The notes under the pieces are model-generated. The model did not search any database and had not been told where the DNA came from. It worked only from the letters and a program-made list of their open reading frames with translations. A stretch of 39,204 bases of DNA from Neoconidiobolus thromboides FSU 785. Lineage: Eukaryota; Entomophthoromycota; Entomophthoromycetes; Entomophthorales; Neoconidiobolaceae. This document shows positions 29,246-39,204 of the stretch, one piece after another. The position numbers were made by a program, and so were the translations under genes. The stretch is taken from positions 1 to 39,204 of the forward strand of contig MU626435.1 of assembly GCA_025603075.1 (NCBI GenBank). Reading direction: 5' to 3'. Each line of letters opens with the position of its first letter. The first letter of the stretch is position 1.

Positions 29246-30438
29246 ACTACCTTCCCCCTTTTATAATAAACTTTATGAAATTTATTAAAGTATTACCTAA
29301 TATCTATTAATTTATTATTTTATCAATATATGATTACTTTAAGCAATATTTAATTTGCAATTTCTTGTTTTTAAAATATATCATTATCATACTGGCAGAC
29401 TTGTTTGTGCTATTACCATTAACCTAATACAACTTTAATCTCTATCCTGTCTATATGTCCCTGTTGATTATCCTATCTTTAAATAAGTTTTAGAAATAAA
29501 ATATAGGTCTCTCTACCTCAAAGTTTCAAGAAAATAACATTATTTACTTACTTACTATATCAGTTTAATAAGAATATTTTTATTTTTAGATTGTTATAGT
29601 ACAATTTATTATATATTAGTGACTACCGTTGAAATAGAAAAACAAATTCAAGTTTATTAGAGGTGAATCAATTAATTTTTAGATAGTTTCCTAAATTAAT
29701 TTTAAACAGTAACTTAATTAATTTCGATTATTTGTGTTCAATAAATTCAGTATTTTCTAGAAATATGATATTTCAAATATAAAATCATATTCTTATATGA
29801 AGCAATATAATGTCATATTTTGTTAGTCAAAATAATAATACCGTAAGTCAAAAGTTTTATTTTTAATCTACATTTAATCACTTAAAAATAAAGATTACAT
29901 TTATCATTTTTAAATAATGGATTAACCGAAAAGAACAATCGAATGATAGATAAAAAATTAGAATACTAATTAGATTCCAAATTATTTTATAATTCAGCAT
30001 AAAAAATTCAAGTTACGTTACGTAGCATATATATCCTCAATTGATAAATATAACTATTTTAAAGAAACTATCTTAAATTTCCTATATTGATAACAAATAG
30101 CCGATTTTAAATCAATATTTTATTATAAGTAGTAAAAATATAATAAAGATATCATTAAATAGAGATATAAAAGGACAAATAATAATATTTTTGACCCAAA
30201 TTTTATAACTTAGCCAATCAGTGATAGCCTTAAGATGCTGGGGAATAAAGCCACTTATAAAGTAGTAAAACAGAGTACTCCTGACTAAGATTTTCGAATA
30301 TTCAGAAAGTTCTATCCAATTCGGCTTGTAACTACATTTATAAATAAAACTTATTGGCTGACCTAATTTCTCCAATAAAGACTATAAAATAAAAATAAAA
30401 AATTTAAAGTACAACTAATTTCTTAATTATAAATAAAA
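29246..30438. other. intergenic, no gene supported
   Basis: AT-rich. A minus-strand frame at 30112-30375 starts with a non-ATG codon and has no family features I recognise. Confidence 0.45.
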
Positions 30439-30979
30439 ATGTCAGATCATCTCGCTACTCGTCGTAAAGTCCTTATCGCTTATGATAACTCCGAAATTTG
30501 TAAGAATGTCTTTAACTGGTAAGTTTATAATGTTGCGTTAATTTAACTTTAACTCATCTATTCATAATAGGGCTAAACAACAAATCTTCCGTCCTAACCA
30601 AGATCATGTTACCATTATAACTGTAACTGAAAATGGAGAAAGTTTCTTTGAAGCCAATTATGTTCAAACTATGTTAAGTGGTAAAATGGGTTTTGAACAA
30701 CGTAAAAATTTCCAAAAAGAAGTCAGTGAAAAAGCTGAAGAAACTGTAGCTAAACTTAGTAGTGAATTAAGTGAAATGGGTATTACTTCTAACCCATACG
30801 TTATAAAAGCTGAAGATGCTAAAGATGCTATTGTTGAAGCTACTAAAACTCTTAAAGCTGATCTCTTGATTATCGGTTCCCGTGGTCTTCACCCATTCAA
30901 ACGTGTTATTTTAGGTTCCGTTTCAGAGTACTGTATCAATAACTGTGAATGCCCAGTTTTAGTACATAAAGGTCATTAA
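30439..30979 (+). CDS. universal stress protein (UspA family), two exons
   Basis: Exons 30439-30518 and 30571-30979 with a 52-bp GT-AG intron; 162 residues. The N-terminal strand RKVLIAYDNSE, the VTIITVTE strand, the ADLLIIGSRG motif and the C-terminal ECPVLVHK strand follow the UspA fold. The ATP-binding pattern G-2X-G-9X-G-S is complete (Gly129, Gly132, Gly142, Ser143), which places it with ATP-binding Usp proteins. The family binds ATP and takes part in stress adaptation; the partner is unknown. Codon use is richer in GC than the neighbours (many GCT, GTC and CGT codons), suggesting high expression. Confidence 0.93.
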
Positions 30980-31374
30980 ATTTTATTCTCTTACTATATT
31001 GCCATATAATAAAACATTAGTCTCTCTTTATTTAAAATGCTCTTTTTGTTATCAGTCGTTTAGTTTTAAGCATTGTCTATTCTCAATAAAGTCGATAGTT
31101 TATTCTGATGTTAAAGTCAAAGACTAAATTAGTCTTGAGATAAGAAATATTATAAAAACAAATATTACAAATTTGGGTAAACAGTACAAATAGTATATAA
31201 ACAATAATAAACAAAATAAAATAAAATTATAATATCATTTAATCTAAGTTAAAGTTAATTAAGTTCTAGTTTGATTTACATAATTAGATTAAGTTTTAAA
31301 GATGAAATTTAGATAAAATTTGTAAACTACTAACAATTTCCAATGACTACTTAAACTATCCATATAGAAAAATA
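30980..31374. other. convergent intergenic spacer, UspA to CDC50
   Basis: AT-rich 3' flanks of two convergent genes; no other feature. Confidence 0.5.
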
Positions 31375-32728
31375 TTAGCGAGCTCTACTGGACTGTGTTT
31401 GAGTCCAAGAGAGATAAGTATGGTCTCCAAGTTTTCTAATAAAAAAGGTTAAAAGATAGAAAAAATTTAAATTTAAATTAATACCTTGGTTTATAAATAT
31501 GACGTGCTGTAAATATAATACCTGCAATTACACATATAGCTCCCATAGTTATATAAGCGATACCTAATGATGGATTTCTACCACCAAATCTGCCAACAGT
31601 TGACATAACAATTGCTTTTCTACCTCCATAATCGGTAATATTATACTCTATTAAAAATTAGATTAAAATTAATAAAATCTTAAAAAGACTTACTCATATA
31701 AATCTCAATTTCATAAGTACCAGCTTGTAATACATCATCATTGTTTTTGCCATACAATTTACGAAAACGAGGTAAGCCGGCGGTCCTGAACCAAACTTGT
31801 AGATGTTCATCTTCTTCAAGGTTGGGCGGCGGATATTCTTTAGTATATTTTCCATTAGGATAGCTGTCTGCCCAAAAAGGGGGTGGTACTATGCTATCGT
31901 ATGAATAATCTCTTTTTTTAAAAAATAAATTTTTATCTGCTTCCAAACTAATTCCTTTTTCAGTAAAGCCGTAGCTCTTATTATCTGTTCCTTTACCAGT
32001 GATGTTGGTAAATGTATCTAGTTTGAAATTATATAATTTATTTCCAAAAAATTAAATTTTTTACCATTAAATACTGAGTTTGCAATTAATCCGCAAGGGT
32101 AATACATTACACTCCTATCATCTTTATTTGGATAAGCAAGGGGCTTACAACTAGCTTCAAGAGCATCATCTGTCTGAGGACTATCATTCAACTTAAAATC
32201 ACCTTTAAGTTGTTGATAAGATAATGACTTGACATAAAATCGATGATTTTGATAAAAGTTACTCAACTCATAATAAAGATATACAGGAGGGTTGATATTG
32301 GTATGTACGTTAAAGCTGATGGTACACTTTGGGGCAGTAATGTTATTTGGATTATTTGGTAAAGAAACTACATTACTTTTATAAGTTGGTATTGGGATTT
32401 GCTTTTCTTCACTTGAAGGTATTGAAAATTTATAATATTCAGTAGGTATAGGTATTGGCGATTCACCTGCTGCTGCACAGTCAGTGTAATCTATATATAT
32501 TTCAGAAACCTAAAAAAACATTTAAAAAGAATAATGTCATTTTTTGCTTTAAATTACTTGTTCACTTAAAGAAAGAAATAATCCACCAAGTGGGGCAAAG
32601 ATAGCACCAAGAACAAATAAAGTTGGCAATACAGCTTTTGGAGTAAGGATTGGTTGCCATGATCTTAATCGTTGTTGTTTAAATGCTGTATTTGGTGGCT
32701 TTCTGGATTTTCTTTCTGGTTCTGACAT
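31375..32728 (-). CDS. CDC50: CDC50/LEM3-family P4-ATPase (flippase) beta subunit, five exons
   Basis: Exons on the minus strand: 32728-32558, 32509-32065, 32017-31694, 31647-31485 and 31435-31375; GT-AG introns of 46-49 bp; 387 residues. A cytosolic N-terminus ([17 protein letters not shown]) leads into TM1 (about residues 30-55). The large extracytosolic domain contains the family motifs [31 protein letters not shown], the [15 protein letters not shown] segment and an [10 protein letters not shown] strand. TM2 follows [20 protein letters not shown]. The tail ends [11 protein letters not shown], as in fungal Cdc50 proteins, followed by a short Ser/Arg tail. Several Asn-linked sites (NIT) are present. 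The protein is the obligatory partner of phospholipid flippases in ER, Golgi/endosome or plasma membrane. Confidence 0.96.
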
Positions 32729-33560
32729 TTTTTTAAATAAAAGCTTAAAAAATAAAGACAAAGTTTTTTATTGGTAAGTTTAGTTTTGAGTTTAGCGGAC
32801 AAATCTAACTTGGCATTGAAAATAAAATTTAACCCACTGATTATATTCATTGTATAATATAATAATAGTATGTTATAAAGTAGAGTTCGCATGACTATAA
32901 TAAATATTTATAGAATTTGTTAACTTTCAGCTTCATTGAATAATGACATTCTGAAATTTTATTATTATACTATTAGTTTCAAGAACTCTAATTATTGCTA
33001 AGGCTCAAGGAGTTTAAATACTTTTTCAGTAAACTCCATATTTGATTTCTTTAAATCTGGAGATAGTTTATTTAGTTTTATTTCAATGTTTTTTATAAAA
33101 CTTTAAAATAATCCAAAAACTAGCTAAGTACAAATAAAATAGCTTAAGTTCTAATAAAACTTCAAAATAAAAGTGATTAAAACAATACTACCAAATATCA
33201 ATACAAGTCTTTTTAATATAACTAATTATAAAAGAGATAACTTATAATAGTTAAAAATTAAATCACAGTCCACATAAAATTAAAAATTAAATCAAAACAA
33301 TCTATTTTCTTAAAATTCAAATTTAAGTACATTAATATTATAGTTTAGAATCTATATTGGAATTATCTTAAAAAGAGATGAAACCAAATAAATTATAGAA
33401 GAATGTGTAAAAGAGGGACAAGAGGTAATTACTATTATGAAATTAATTCTCAAAATGATAAATTGAATTCAGATATGAAAGCGTTTAGCATATTAAAAGT
33501 AGGTCAATAAAAGGTCATGTTAATAACTATATATCAATTCATAAAAAAGAACAACGTTAT
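32729..33560. other. intergenic, no gene seen
   Basis: AT-rich spacer, including the CDC50 5' flank. No open frame, RNA or repeat that I can support. Confidence 0.5.
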
Positions 33561-35326
33561 TTAATGCGATACAGCACACATCCAAATACGTGTTTTATAA
33601 ATTTTAAATAACTCGCGGACAAGATCACGGAAATCAATTCTACGATCAGCTATAAAGTAAAAGGTCAATTTACGACGATCCCTAAATTAAATTAGTATTT
33701 AGTTTAACAATAAGAATTAAAAATTACCATTGATATTCAGCATCAACAATTTGCATATAAATTTCATGTTGAATTGCTTTAGCTCTTACAAGCATAAGTG
33801 CCTTTTCTTCATCTTGTAATTTTGAAACAAGGCTGGCAGTTTCATGTGGAAGAGCAATACGGTATATTTTCTTTGGTTCAATCTCTTTTATTGCTTGGGA
33901 CCCATCTGGTCCAGCAGTAATTTGGCTAAATTGATTTTTATATTCATCAATTGTTATGTCAGTTCGAATTATTATTCCCAAGTCTTTACCACGATCACCT
34001 TCAACAATTACATGTTCTCCCATTTTAATCACAGGTGCACAATCTGGCGCTGGGTAAAATAAATCATTACGATTACCTTTGAACTCTACTACATAATAAG
34101 TTTCTTTTTTTGGGCCATTGTTAGTAGTACGTGGGGTTTCAATAGGTTCTAAATCAAGTTCAAATTGCTCAATTTGATCGTCCTGATCTTCTTTTAAAGT
34201 ATCAAGCCTTGGTGCCTCTGCTTGTTCCATTTGAGATTGCTTTCTATTTGGGAAAGCTGAAGCAGCAACTGAATGACGACGATTGAGAATATGTGCATAT
34301 TCTTCAAGAGTACTAGAAATATAAATATAAGCATATATAAAACTAAAAAATATCTTACAGGGTTTCCATTTGAGCATTCAAATCATCGTATGGATTATAT
34401 GGTCCGAAGTTAGGGGTTAAAGACATTCTACGTGCTAAAGAAACACGATAATATTCATTAGGATTTAAAGCAAAAGGTGGTTCATTTTCATACTCCTGAT
34501 TTAATGATCCACTAAGCTGTGGAGATCCAACATAATCCCTATATAAAGGAGAACGATCAATAGGAGCACCAAACATAGGAGACATTGATGAAGACAAACG
34601 ATCCATATTAAATTTTTCATCTTTAAGGGCATTCATTGGATTACGAGATCTACCAGGAAATTCAGCTGTAGCAACGTTACGAGTACGTCCGTAGGCCGAG
34701 ATTGGTGTATCAGAAGGGTTATAAGAAGAACGTCTTGGTGATAACATAGAATCTTGGAAATTATTGATGTAACTTCTTCCTAAAGGAGACTCAGGTGCTT
34801 TATTGAAACTTGGTGAGCGAGCCTGGTCAACTGGAGAAGTATAATCATTTGGCCATATATCTTTATTAGGCCATCCTCCTAAAGAAGAACTAAGTGGATC
34901 TGGTCTATTGAGTCTAGTATTAGGCGAAGTTCCAAGTGAAGAAGAAAACCCGTTATAATAATCAAAATTACTTTGGGGTACAACCGAGATACTTGCTGCA
35001 CGAGTAACCTTTGGATTGTTACTTAATGGATTGAAAGAATTTGATATATTTGAAAGACTTTGAAAATTTTTTTCTTGATTATTCCCAATTGGAATTTGAG
35101 TAGGTAACTTAAGTCGAGAATTTAATGAGTCATTAGTAAATGAAGACTTACTTAATGGAGACGTTGGAGAAGTAGGAGAAGTAGGAGTGTTATCTCCAGG
35201 TGGGGTGATTATTGTATTTTTGGGTGTGCTCTTAAAGAAATTAATTTTTCAAAACTTTATAAAACCAATGCTTACCTGATCAGCAGAAATATCAATTTTT
35301 TCAGTCGACTTTGTTGAAGTGGTCAT
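33561..35326 (-). CDS. PSP1 C-terminal-domain protein, four exons
   Basis: Exons on the minus strand: 35326-35276, 35230-34359, 34312-33728 and 33681-33561; GT-AG introns of 45-46 bp; 542 residues. The first 380 residues are low-complexity and rich in Ser, Pro and Asn, with many possible phosphosites and repeated TSP motifs near residue 30. The PSP1 domain runs from about 380 to 540: [37 protein letters not shown], then [20 protein letters not shown] and [20 protein letters not shown]. It matches Saccharomyces Psp1, known as a suppressor of a DNA polymerase alpha defect, and PSP1-family proteins are generally cytosolic. The long disordered N-terminus is usual for fungal members. Confidence 0.92.
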
Positions 35327-36570
35327 TAAGATTTAATTAAAATGGTGTTACTAGGTTGTATATATAAATAGCTCTATGAATCTATGAATGAGTCTATAGA
35401 ATCTCCCATACAACTTAAAAAGCAAAGGGTAACTTAAATTAAGCTTAGAAAAGAAATAGTTGAAAGTTTTTAGGGGGTATTCTTTTAACCTATCTATTGA
35501 TTTGCTATTCTTATTACTAGGATGGTAACTAAAATAATTTTAAGCAAACCAATGAAATGAAATTAAAAAATTAATCCAACTTTCATTTGTCTTACAAATT
35601 AATGAATGTGAAGCTGGTAGCCAATTGAATAGTTATATCAACCACCTATGCAAAATATATATCGCATTAACATCAGTTCTAAATAAACTACAAATGTAAT
35701 ATTACCACATTAATGTACATTTCGATAACAATGATAATATTCTAATATTCTATATTTTATTTGTTTCTAGATTTCTGAATTCTTAATCCTATTTTTAATG
35801 TTATTTATTTAGAGAGCTATTTGGTAATAATAGTTAGCTGCATTGATATTGAGCTATAAACGTTGTAAATTGAACAAAGGTCTTAAACTTTTTAAATTAA
35901 CTTTTATTCTTGATTAAGCTCTTCCCTTTTGTCATTTTAAATAGTTCTGAGATAAAGAGTTAGAAATAATAGAATTATTGTAGTTTAGTGGGTTGAAATA
36001 TAAGGGGTATGGTATCTTTAGATTATGTGAAGTAAAACTAGTATTTTTGGTCTATAAAAAAGCATAACTGTCTTTAATTTTGCAGTTTTAGTTAAATTGT
36101 ACTAAATACGCATTTTGATACCATAATTATAGTGTTTTTAATTTGGTTTTTGGGCAAGTCTATTTCCTAGGGATATAGAACTATACCAGTTTAAATTTTC
36201 AAAATTATCGTAGTTTAGACACAAGATATCTACTGCTACAATCAATGACAAATTAATTTAAGCCCAAAAAGTTGGGTTACTTTAAAAAAATACATCTCCA
36301 TATTTTCTAAAAATTTTATTGGCAATTTTTCCACTCAAATAGCAATCTGGAAAATGTAAAAAGTGATGAAACTAAAAAACACTTGCCCTATATATTCATT
36401 TAACCAATAGCCAAGGCCTTTATAAATATTTTGGGGTGATTTTGATGTTCATAAAATTGCTACAATCGAAATATTTTCAAATATTTCCAGGGATTAAATT
36501 AAAATGTTTGTCATGCACATGCTATTTATAAAAGTAAGGAATTTTTTTATTAAACCTATTTTTAATATTT
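35327..36570. other. intergenic with one rearranged MITE
   Basis: No gene seen. A MITE-A copy lies at about 36291-36390. The remainder is AT-rich spacer including the 5' flanks of the two bordering divergent genes. Confidence 0.5.
36291..36390 (+). mobile_element. MITE-A copy 9 (rearranged left end)
   Basis: The body TTTTATTGGCAATTTTTCC, CACTCAAATAGC and AAGTGATGAAACT is clear and the right end CTTGCCCTA is eroded. The left end reads TACATCTCCATA, which is a right-end sequence inverted, so the left terminus has been rearranged or comes from a second overlapping copy. Confidence 0.7.
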
Positions 36571-37587
36571 ATGAGTAAACAGACTTCATTTATTGATCAG
36601 GGTCGTGCTATTGAATATTTCAAGAAAATTGGATATTATAATGATGACGATGATGAAAAATCAAAACCGTTTCCAAAATGTAGTTATGAAACTTTATGTG
36701 AAATTTTAAGCTTACAACTTAAAGCAATACCATTTGGTGCGTTATGTTTTAGTTATTACAATGATTCCAATAGTTCTGTATCTGAAAGTAACAACACCAA
36801 TCCTGCTGTCCATGGCAATACAAATATTAGTACCAAAATAGAGGATGTATTTGAAAAATTAATAATAAAAGGAAGAGAAGGCTACTGTTTTGAACAGAAT
36901 AACTTATTGATTAATATATTAGAATTTTTAGGTTTTGAATGTATGTTAGGCACTTCAAAGGTCATAGACATTCCTTTGTATTTGAGAACAAAACAAGTAG
37001 ATGTAGGTGGATTTCAACATATAGTAGTTATTGTTTCACTTGAAGGTAAACTCTATTTATTAGATGCTGGGTTTGGACCAAAAGGACCATCTAAGCCAAT
37101 GGATATCTCATATGATGGTATTGTATTAAACGAATCAGGAGTACAACTTAGAATTACTGAAACTAAAGTTCCAGAGGAGGGTCATATACACCATACATTT
37201 CATCCTAAAGCATATGTTTTAGAGTTTAGGATGCAACTTAATATCAACGATATAGAAGGAGTTCAATTTACCCCATGGGGACCACTTTATTACTTTTCAA
37301 TGACAATATGTTACCCTAATGATATTGAAGTAATGAATTTCTACATGTGTCATCATCCACACTCTCTTTTTATTCGTCACATCGTTTTATCAAAATTTAT
37401 TGATAATGGTCAAGTATCTCTTTTGGATAATAGACTGAGGATTTATAAAAATGGTAAACCGGAGCTTAAAGTGTTACTCGAAACTGAGGGTCAAAGAAGA
37501 AAGGCATATAAAGATTACTTTTCTATTGAACTACCAGAAAATTTCAATGAACATTTACCTCTTGATTATGGCCGTGATAAATTATAA
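36571..37587 (+). CDS. arylamine N-acetyltransferase
   Basis: Single exon, 338 residues, longer than the roughly 280 of typical members. The catalytic triad is visible: Cys106 in GREGYCFEQNN (family RGGxCxExN), His150 in GGFQHIVVIV and Asp165 in LLDAGFG. An insert rich in Ser and Asn at about 64-88 lies between the N-terminal helical part (SLQLKAIPFG) and the catalytic Cys. The C-terminal part carries HPKAYVLEFRMQLN and TPWGPLYYFSM, which fit the family beta-barrel. These enzymes move acetyl groups from acetyl-CoA to arylamines, hydroxylamines and hydrazines in the cytosol. Its absence of introns contrasts with most neighbours. The start ATG has an upstream A/T-rich leader and the first in-frame position. 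Confidence 0.92.
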   Translation: MSKQTSFIDQGRAIEYFKKIGYYNDDDDEKSKPFPKCSYETLCEILSLQLKAIPFGALCFSYYNDSNSSVSESNNTNPAVHGNTNISTKIEDVFEKLIIKGREGYCFEQNNLLINILEFLGFECMLGTSKVIDIPLYLRTKQVDVGGFQHIVVIVSLEGKLYLLDAGFGPKGPSKPMDISYDGIVLNESGVQLRITETKVPEEGHIHHTFHPKAYVLEFRMQLNINDIEGVQFTPWGPLYYFSMTICYPNDIEVMNFYMCHHPHSLFIRHIVLSKFIDNGQVSLLDNRLRIYKNGKPELKVLLETEGQRRKAYKDYFSIELPENFNEHLPLDYGRDKL

Positions 37588-38912
37588 ATTACTAAATTCA
37601 CTAAGTTTATATCCCTTATAACTTATAACTACTTAACAATATGCCAACTTATAAACTTTTCTCAATAAAGTAAAATTGGGTTTGTAAATATTGGTGATTT
37701 TTAGACTTTGTGATTTTTATATTTTGTATATTAATCGAAATGTATCCATCAGAGTTTTTACAGAGAATCTACATTGGTCTAGGCATTGAAATAATTAGAT
37801 ATAGCTAAATGCAACTATAAAACCTTGAGTCAAAACAAATTATATAGGAAATTATGTTTTAATAAAATAAAAAACAATTATAACTATAATTATAATCATA
37901 AAAAACAATTATAAAACTTACTCATAATTGTCAGATATTATTAATTCTATTATGAATTTTATAAAAATATTGACACAAATGCTCCAGCTAATAAAACTTG
38001 TAATTTCTACTAAATGTTTCTCTTTTTTACTAGTACTGTAAATAAATAGAAGGTACATAATGTACATAAGTCAAATATAAAATTACTATTTGTTTAGCAG
38101 ATAAGTATTTATAGAACTTGATATTTACTTTTTATACACCTTTGGAAAATTCTAAGTGATGTTCTTTAAAACCAAAAAATATTAAATATAATCGATAAGT
38201 ATATTAAATAATGTTTATTTCTTGCTATATAAAAAGCTATTATTTAATTTTATTATAGTCCTACAAAATACTAGTTCCTCTTTACCCAATGCCTGGATTA
38301 ATCTATACAAAACATAATTCAAAGGTACTAAAATAGTCTTGTTCAGACTGAAAACATGTGCTCAAGGGTTTGAGTATCTTCCTCTAATCGCCTGGTTGAC
38401 GTTTCTTCTTCCTTCCCTTACCTTTTCTTACCTGTTCGCACCTTTTAGCCCATTCTAAATATAGGGATGTATTTTTAGGTCTAAGAATTTTACTAGTAAT
38501 TTTGCTGCTTAAATAGCACTTAAAAGATAAAAAGTGATGAAATCAAAAAACACACCCATACAATAAAAAACTAAAGAGCTTTAAAAATATTATTTTATAA
38601 ATGTATTAGTTATTCTTAGTTTATGATTATTTACTATAGGAATTAAAGTAGGCCTTGTGAACTGCACTTTTACATTCTTTAAATTTAATTTTGTTTAATC
38701 TAGATATACAGTTATAAATCAACTATGTTTATTTATAAAGTTATCAAGGATTAAATAATTATAATAAACATGATCTCAACAGTAGAATCTAACCTTGTAA
38801 TCCATTTATCCAAATATCAAAATTTAATGTTTATCGAAAATATTTATCTTTACCGATTTTAAAAAAATAAAACTCTAATAAATACAGATCCTTTTATTGA
38901 AAAGAAATACAT
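37588..38912. other. intergenic with one MITE
   Basis: AT-rich spacer. A pyrimidine-rich patch at 38395-38445 precedes MITE-A copy 10. I see no gene. Confidence 0.5.
38462..38558 (+). mobile_element. MITE-A copy 10
   Basis: Ninety-seven bases from TAGGGATGT to ACACCCA, with TA on both sides. The body (CTAAGAATTTTACTAGTAAT, AAATAGCACTTAAAAG, GTGATGAAATC) is recognisable, with several substitutions and a short deletion. Confidence 0.85.
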
Positions 38913-39092
38913 TTAATAATAAGGAGTAATAGTAGGACAAGTTCCTTGTACAGTTTTAGTAACATAGGTGACAGTAGTACTAGTAACGACTTTGGTGACA
39001 TCTTTACATCTCTTTCCATAACCGTAGTCATAACCATAGTCTTGAGCAAAAGTAGAGGTAACAAGGAATACAACAACAGCTAAAAATTTCAT
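38913..39092 (-). CDS. small secreted two-cysteine peptide (59 aa), copy 3
   Basis: Single exon on the minus strand with start at 39090-39092. Signal peptide MKFLAVVVFLVTSTFAQ; a Tyr/Gly spacer (DYGYDYGYGKR) replaces the shorter linker of the other copies; then CKDVTKVVTSTTVTYVTK and TVQGTCPTITPYY. Both mature cysteines and the PYY end are conserved. The KR before the first Cys might be a dibasic processing site. A TATATATAA box lies about 70 bp upstream (39162-39171), and the start context is A-rich as in copies 1 and 2. It is separated from those copies by about 26 kb and in the opposite orientation, so the family is dispersed, not only tandem. Confidence 0.83.
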   Translation of the reverse strand: MKFLAVVVFLVTSTFAQDYGYDYGYGKRCKDVTKVVTSTTVTYVTKTVQGTCPTITPYY

Positions 39093-39161
39093 TTTGATTT
39101 TGATTTTAATTTTGGTAATTTGATTATATTTTTTATAATTTCAACCTTTTAGTCATGACAG

Positions 39162-39171
39162 TTTATATATA
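39162..39171 (-). promoter_or_regulatory. TATA box of small peptide copy 3
   Basis: GTATATATAA on the minus strand, about 70 bp before the ATG. The conserved CAAAGGCTTA element expected about 55 bp further upstream would fall outside the window. Confidence 0.5.
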
Positions 39172-39204
39172 CTTTATCTGTGTAAACAATTGCTAAAGAA
39201 TTAC

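Noticed and set aside
30112-30375. Minus-strand open frame of 87 codons
   Set aside because: Starts at a non-ATG codon with no homology pattern or exon structure that I could support.
33844-34062. Plus-strand frame opposite the PSP1 gene
   Set aside because: It is the antisense of a well-supported coding exon.

Overview
The window looks like nuclear DNA from an AT-rich early-diverging fungus. Intron-rich genes carry 45-80 bp introns with TACTAA/TTAAC-like branch sites, there are asparagine tracts, and the gene set is fungal or opisthokont: a CDC50/Lem3 protein, a PSP1-domain protein, QCR6, CPSF30/Yth1, a syntaxin-6/Tlg1 SNARE, a dysbindin homologue, a family A GPCR, an arylamine N-acetyltransferase and a UspA protein. 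An entomophthoralean (Conidiobolus-like) fungus is my best guess; this is inference and no search was run.

Layout. 1-5.3 kb: a possible CDS tail, a 10-bp-phased A-tract repeat, an alpha/beta hydrolase, a five-exon APS kinase and a frameshifted GPCR. 5.3-13.1 kb: a repeat-rich region with copies of a ~100 bp TA-flanked MITE, a ~312 bp inverted repeat around a tRNA-Lys, and a duplicated block. Each copy of the block holds tRNA-Lys(CTT), a secreted Cys/Thr-repeat protein gene and a divergent 55-aa secreted peptide gene; one copy of the larger gene is decayed and lies beside a second type of MITE. 14-15.6 kb: a coiled-coil/WD40 protein. 16-18.8 kb: two decayed copies of an unrecognised Asn-rich gene, one split by a MITE. 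18.9-27.7 kb: a compact housekeeping cluster (dysbindin, syntaxin 6, ZFAND2-type AN1 protein, CPSF30, QCR6, an unrecognised 290-aa protein, a PDRG1-like prefoldin and a superoxide-dismutase-fold mitoribosomal protein). 28.7-35.3 kb: calmodulin-like protein, UspA protein, CDC50 and PSP1-domain protein. 36.6-37.6 kb: arylamine N-acetyltransferase. 38.9-39.1 kb: a third member of the small secreted peptide family.

Functional links. Dysbindin (BLOC-1) and syntaxin 6 are adjacent endosome/TGN trafficking genes; CDC50 is a flippase subunit acting in the same membranes. QCR6 and the SOD-fold protein are mitochondrial.

Most interesting observations. (1) An apparent AT-AC, U12-type intron in the syntaxin-6 gene; removing it restores an ungapped match to the family. 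(2) A family of tiny secreted two-cysteine Thr-rich peptides ending in PYY, with a larger triplicated relative and a shared promoter element. (3) A MITE family with TA target duplications, one copy of which interrupts a former coding sequence at a point where the frame is restored once it is removed.
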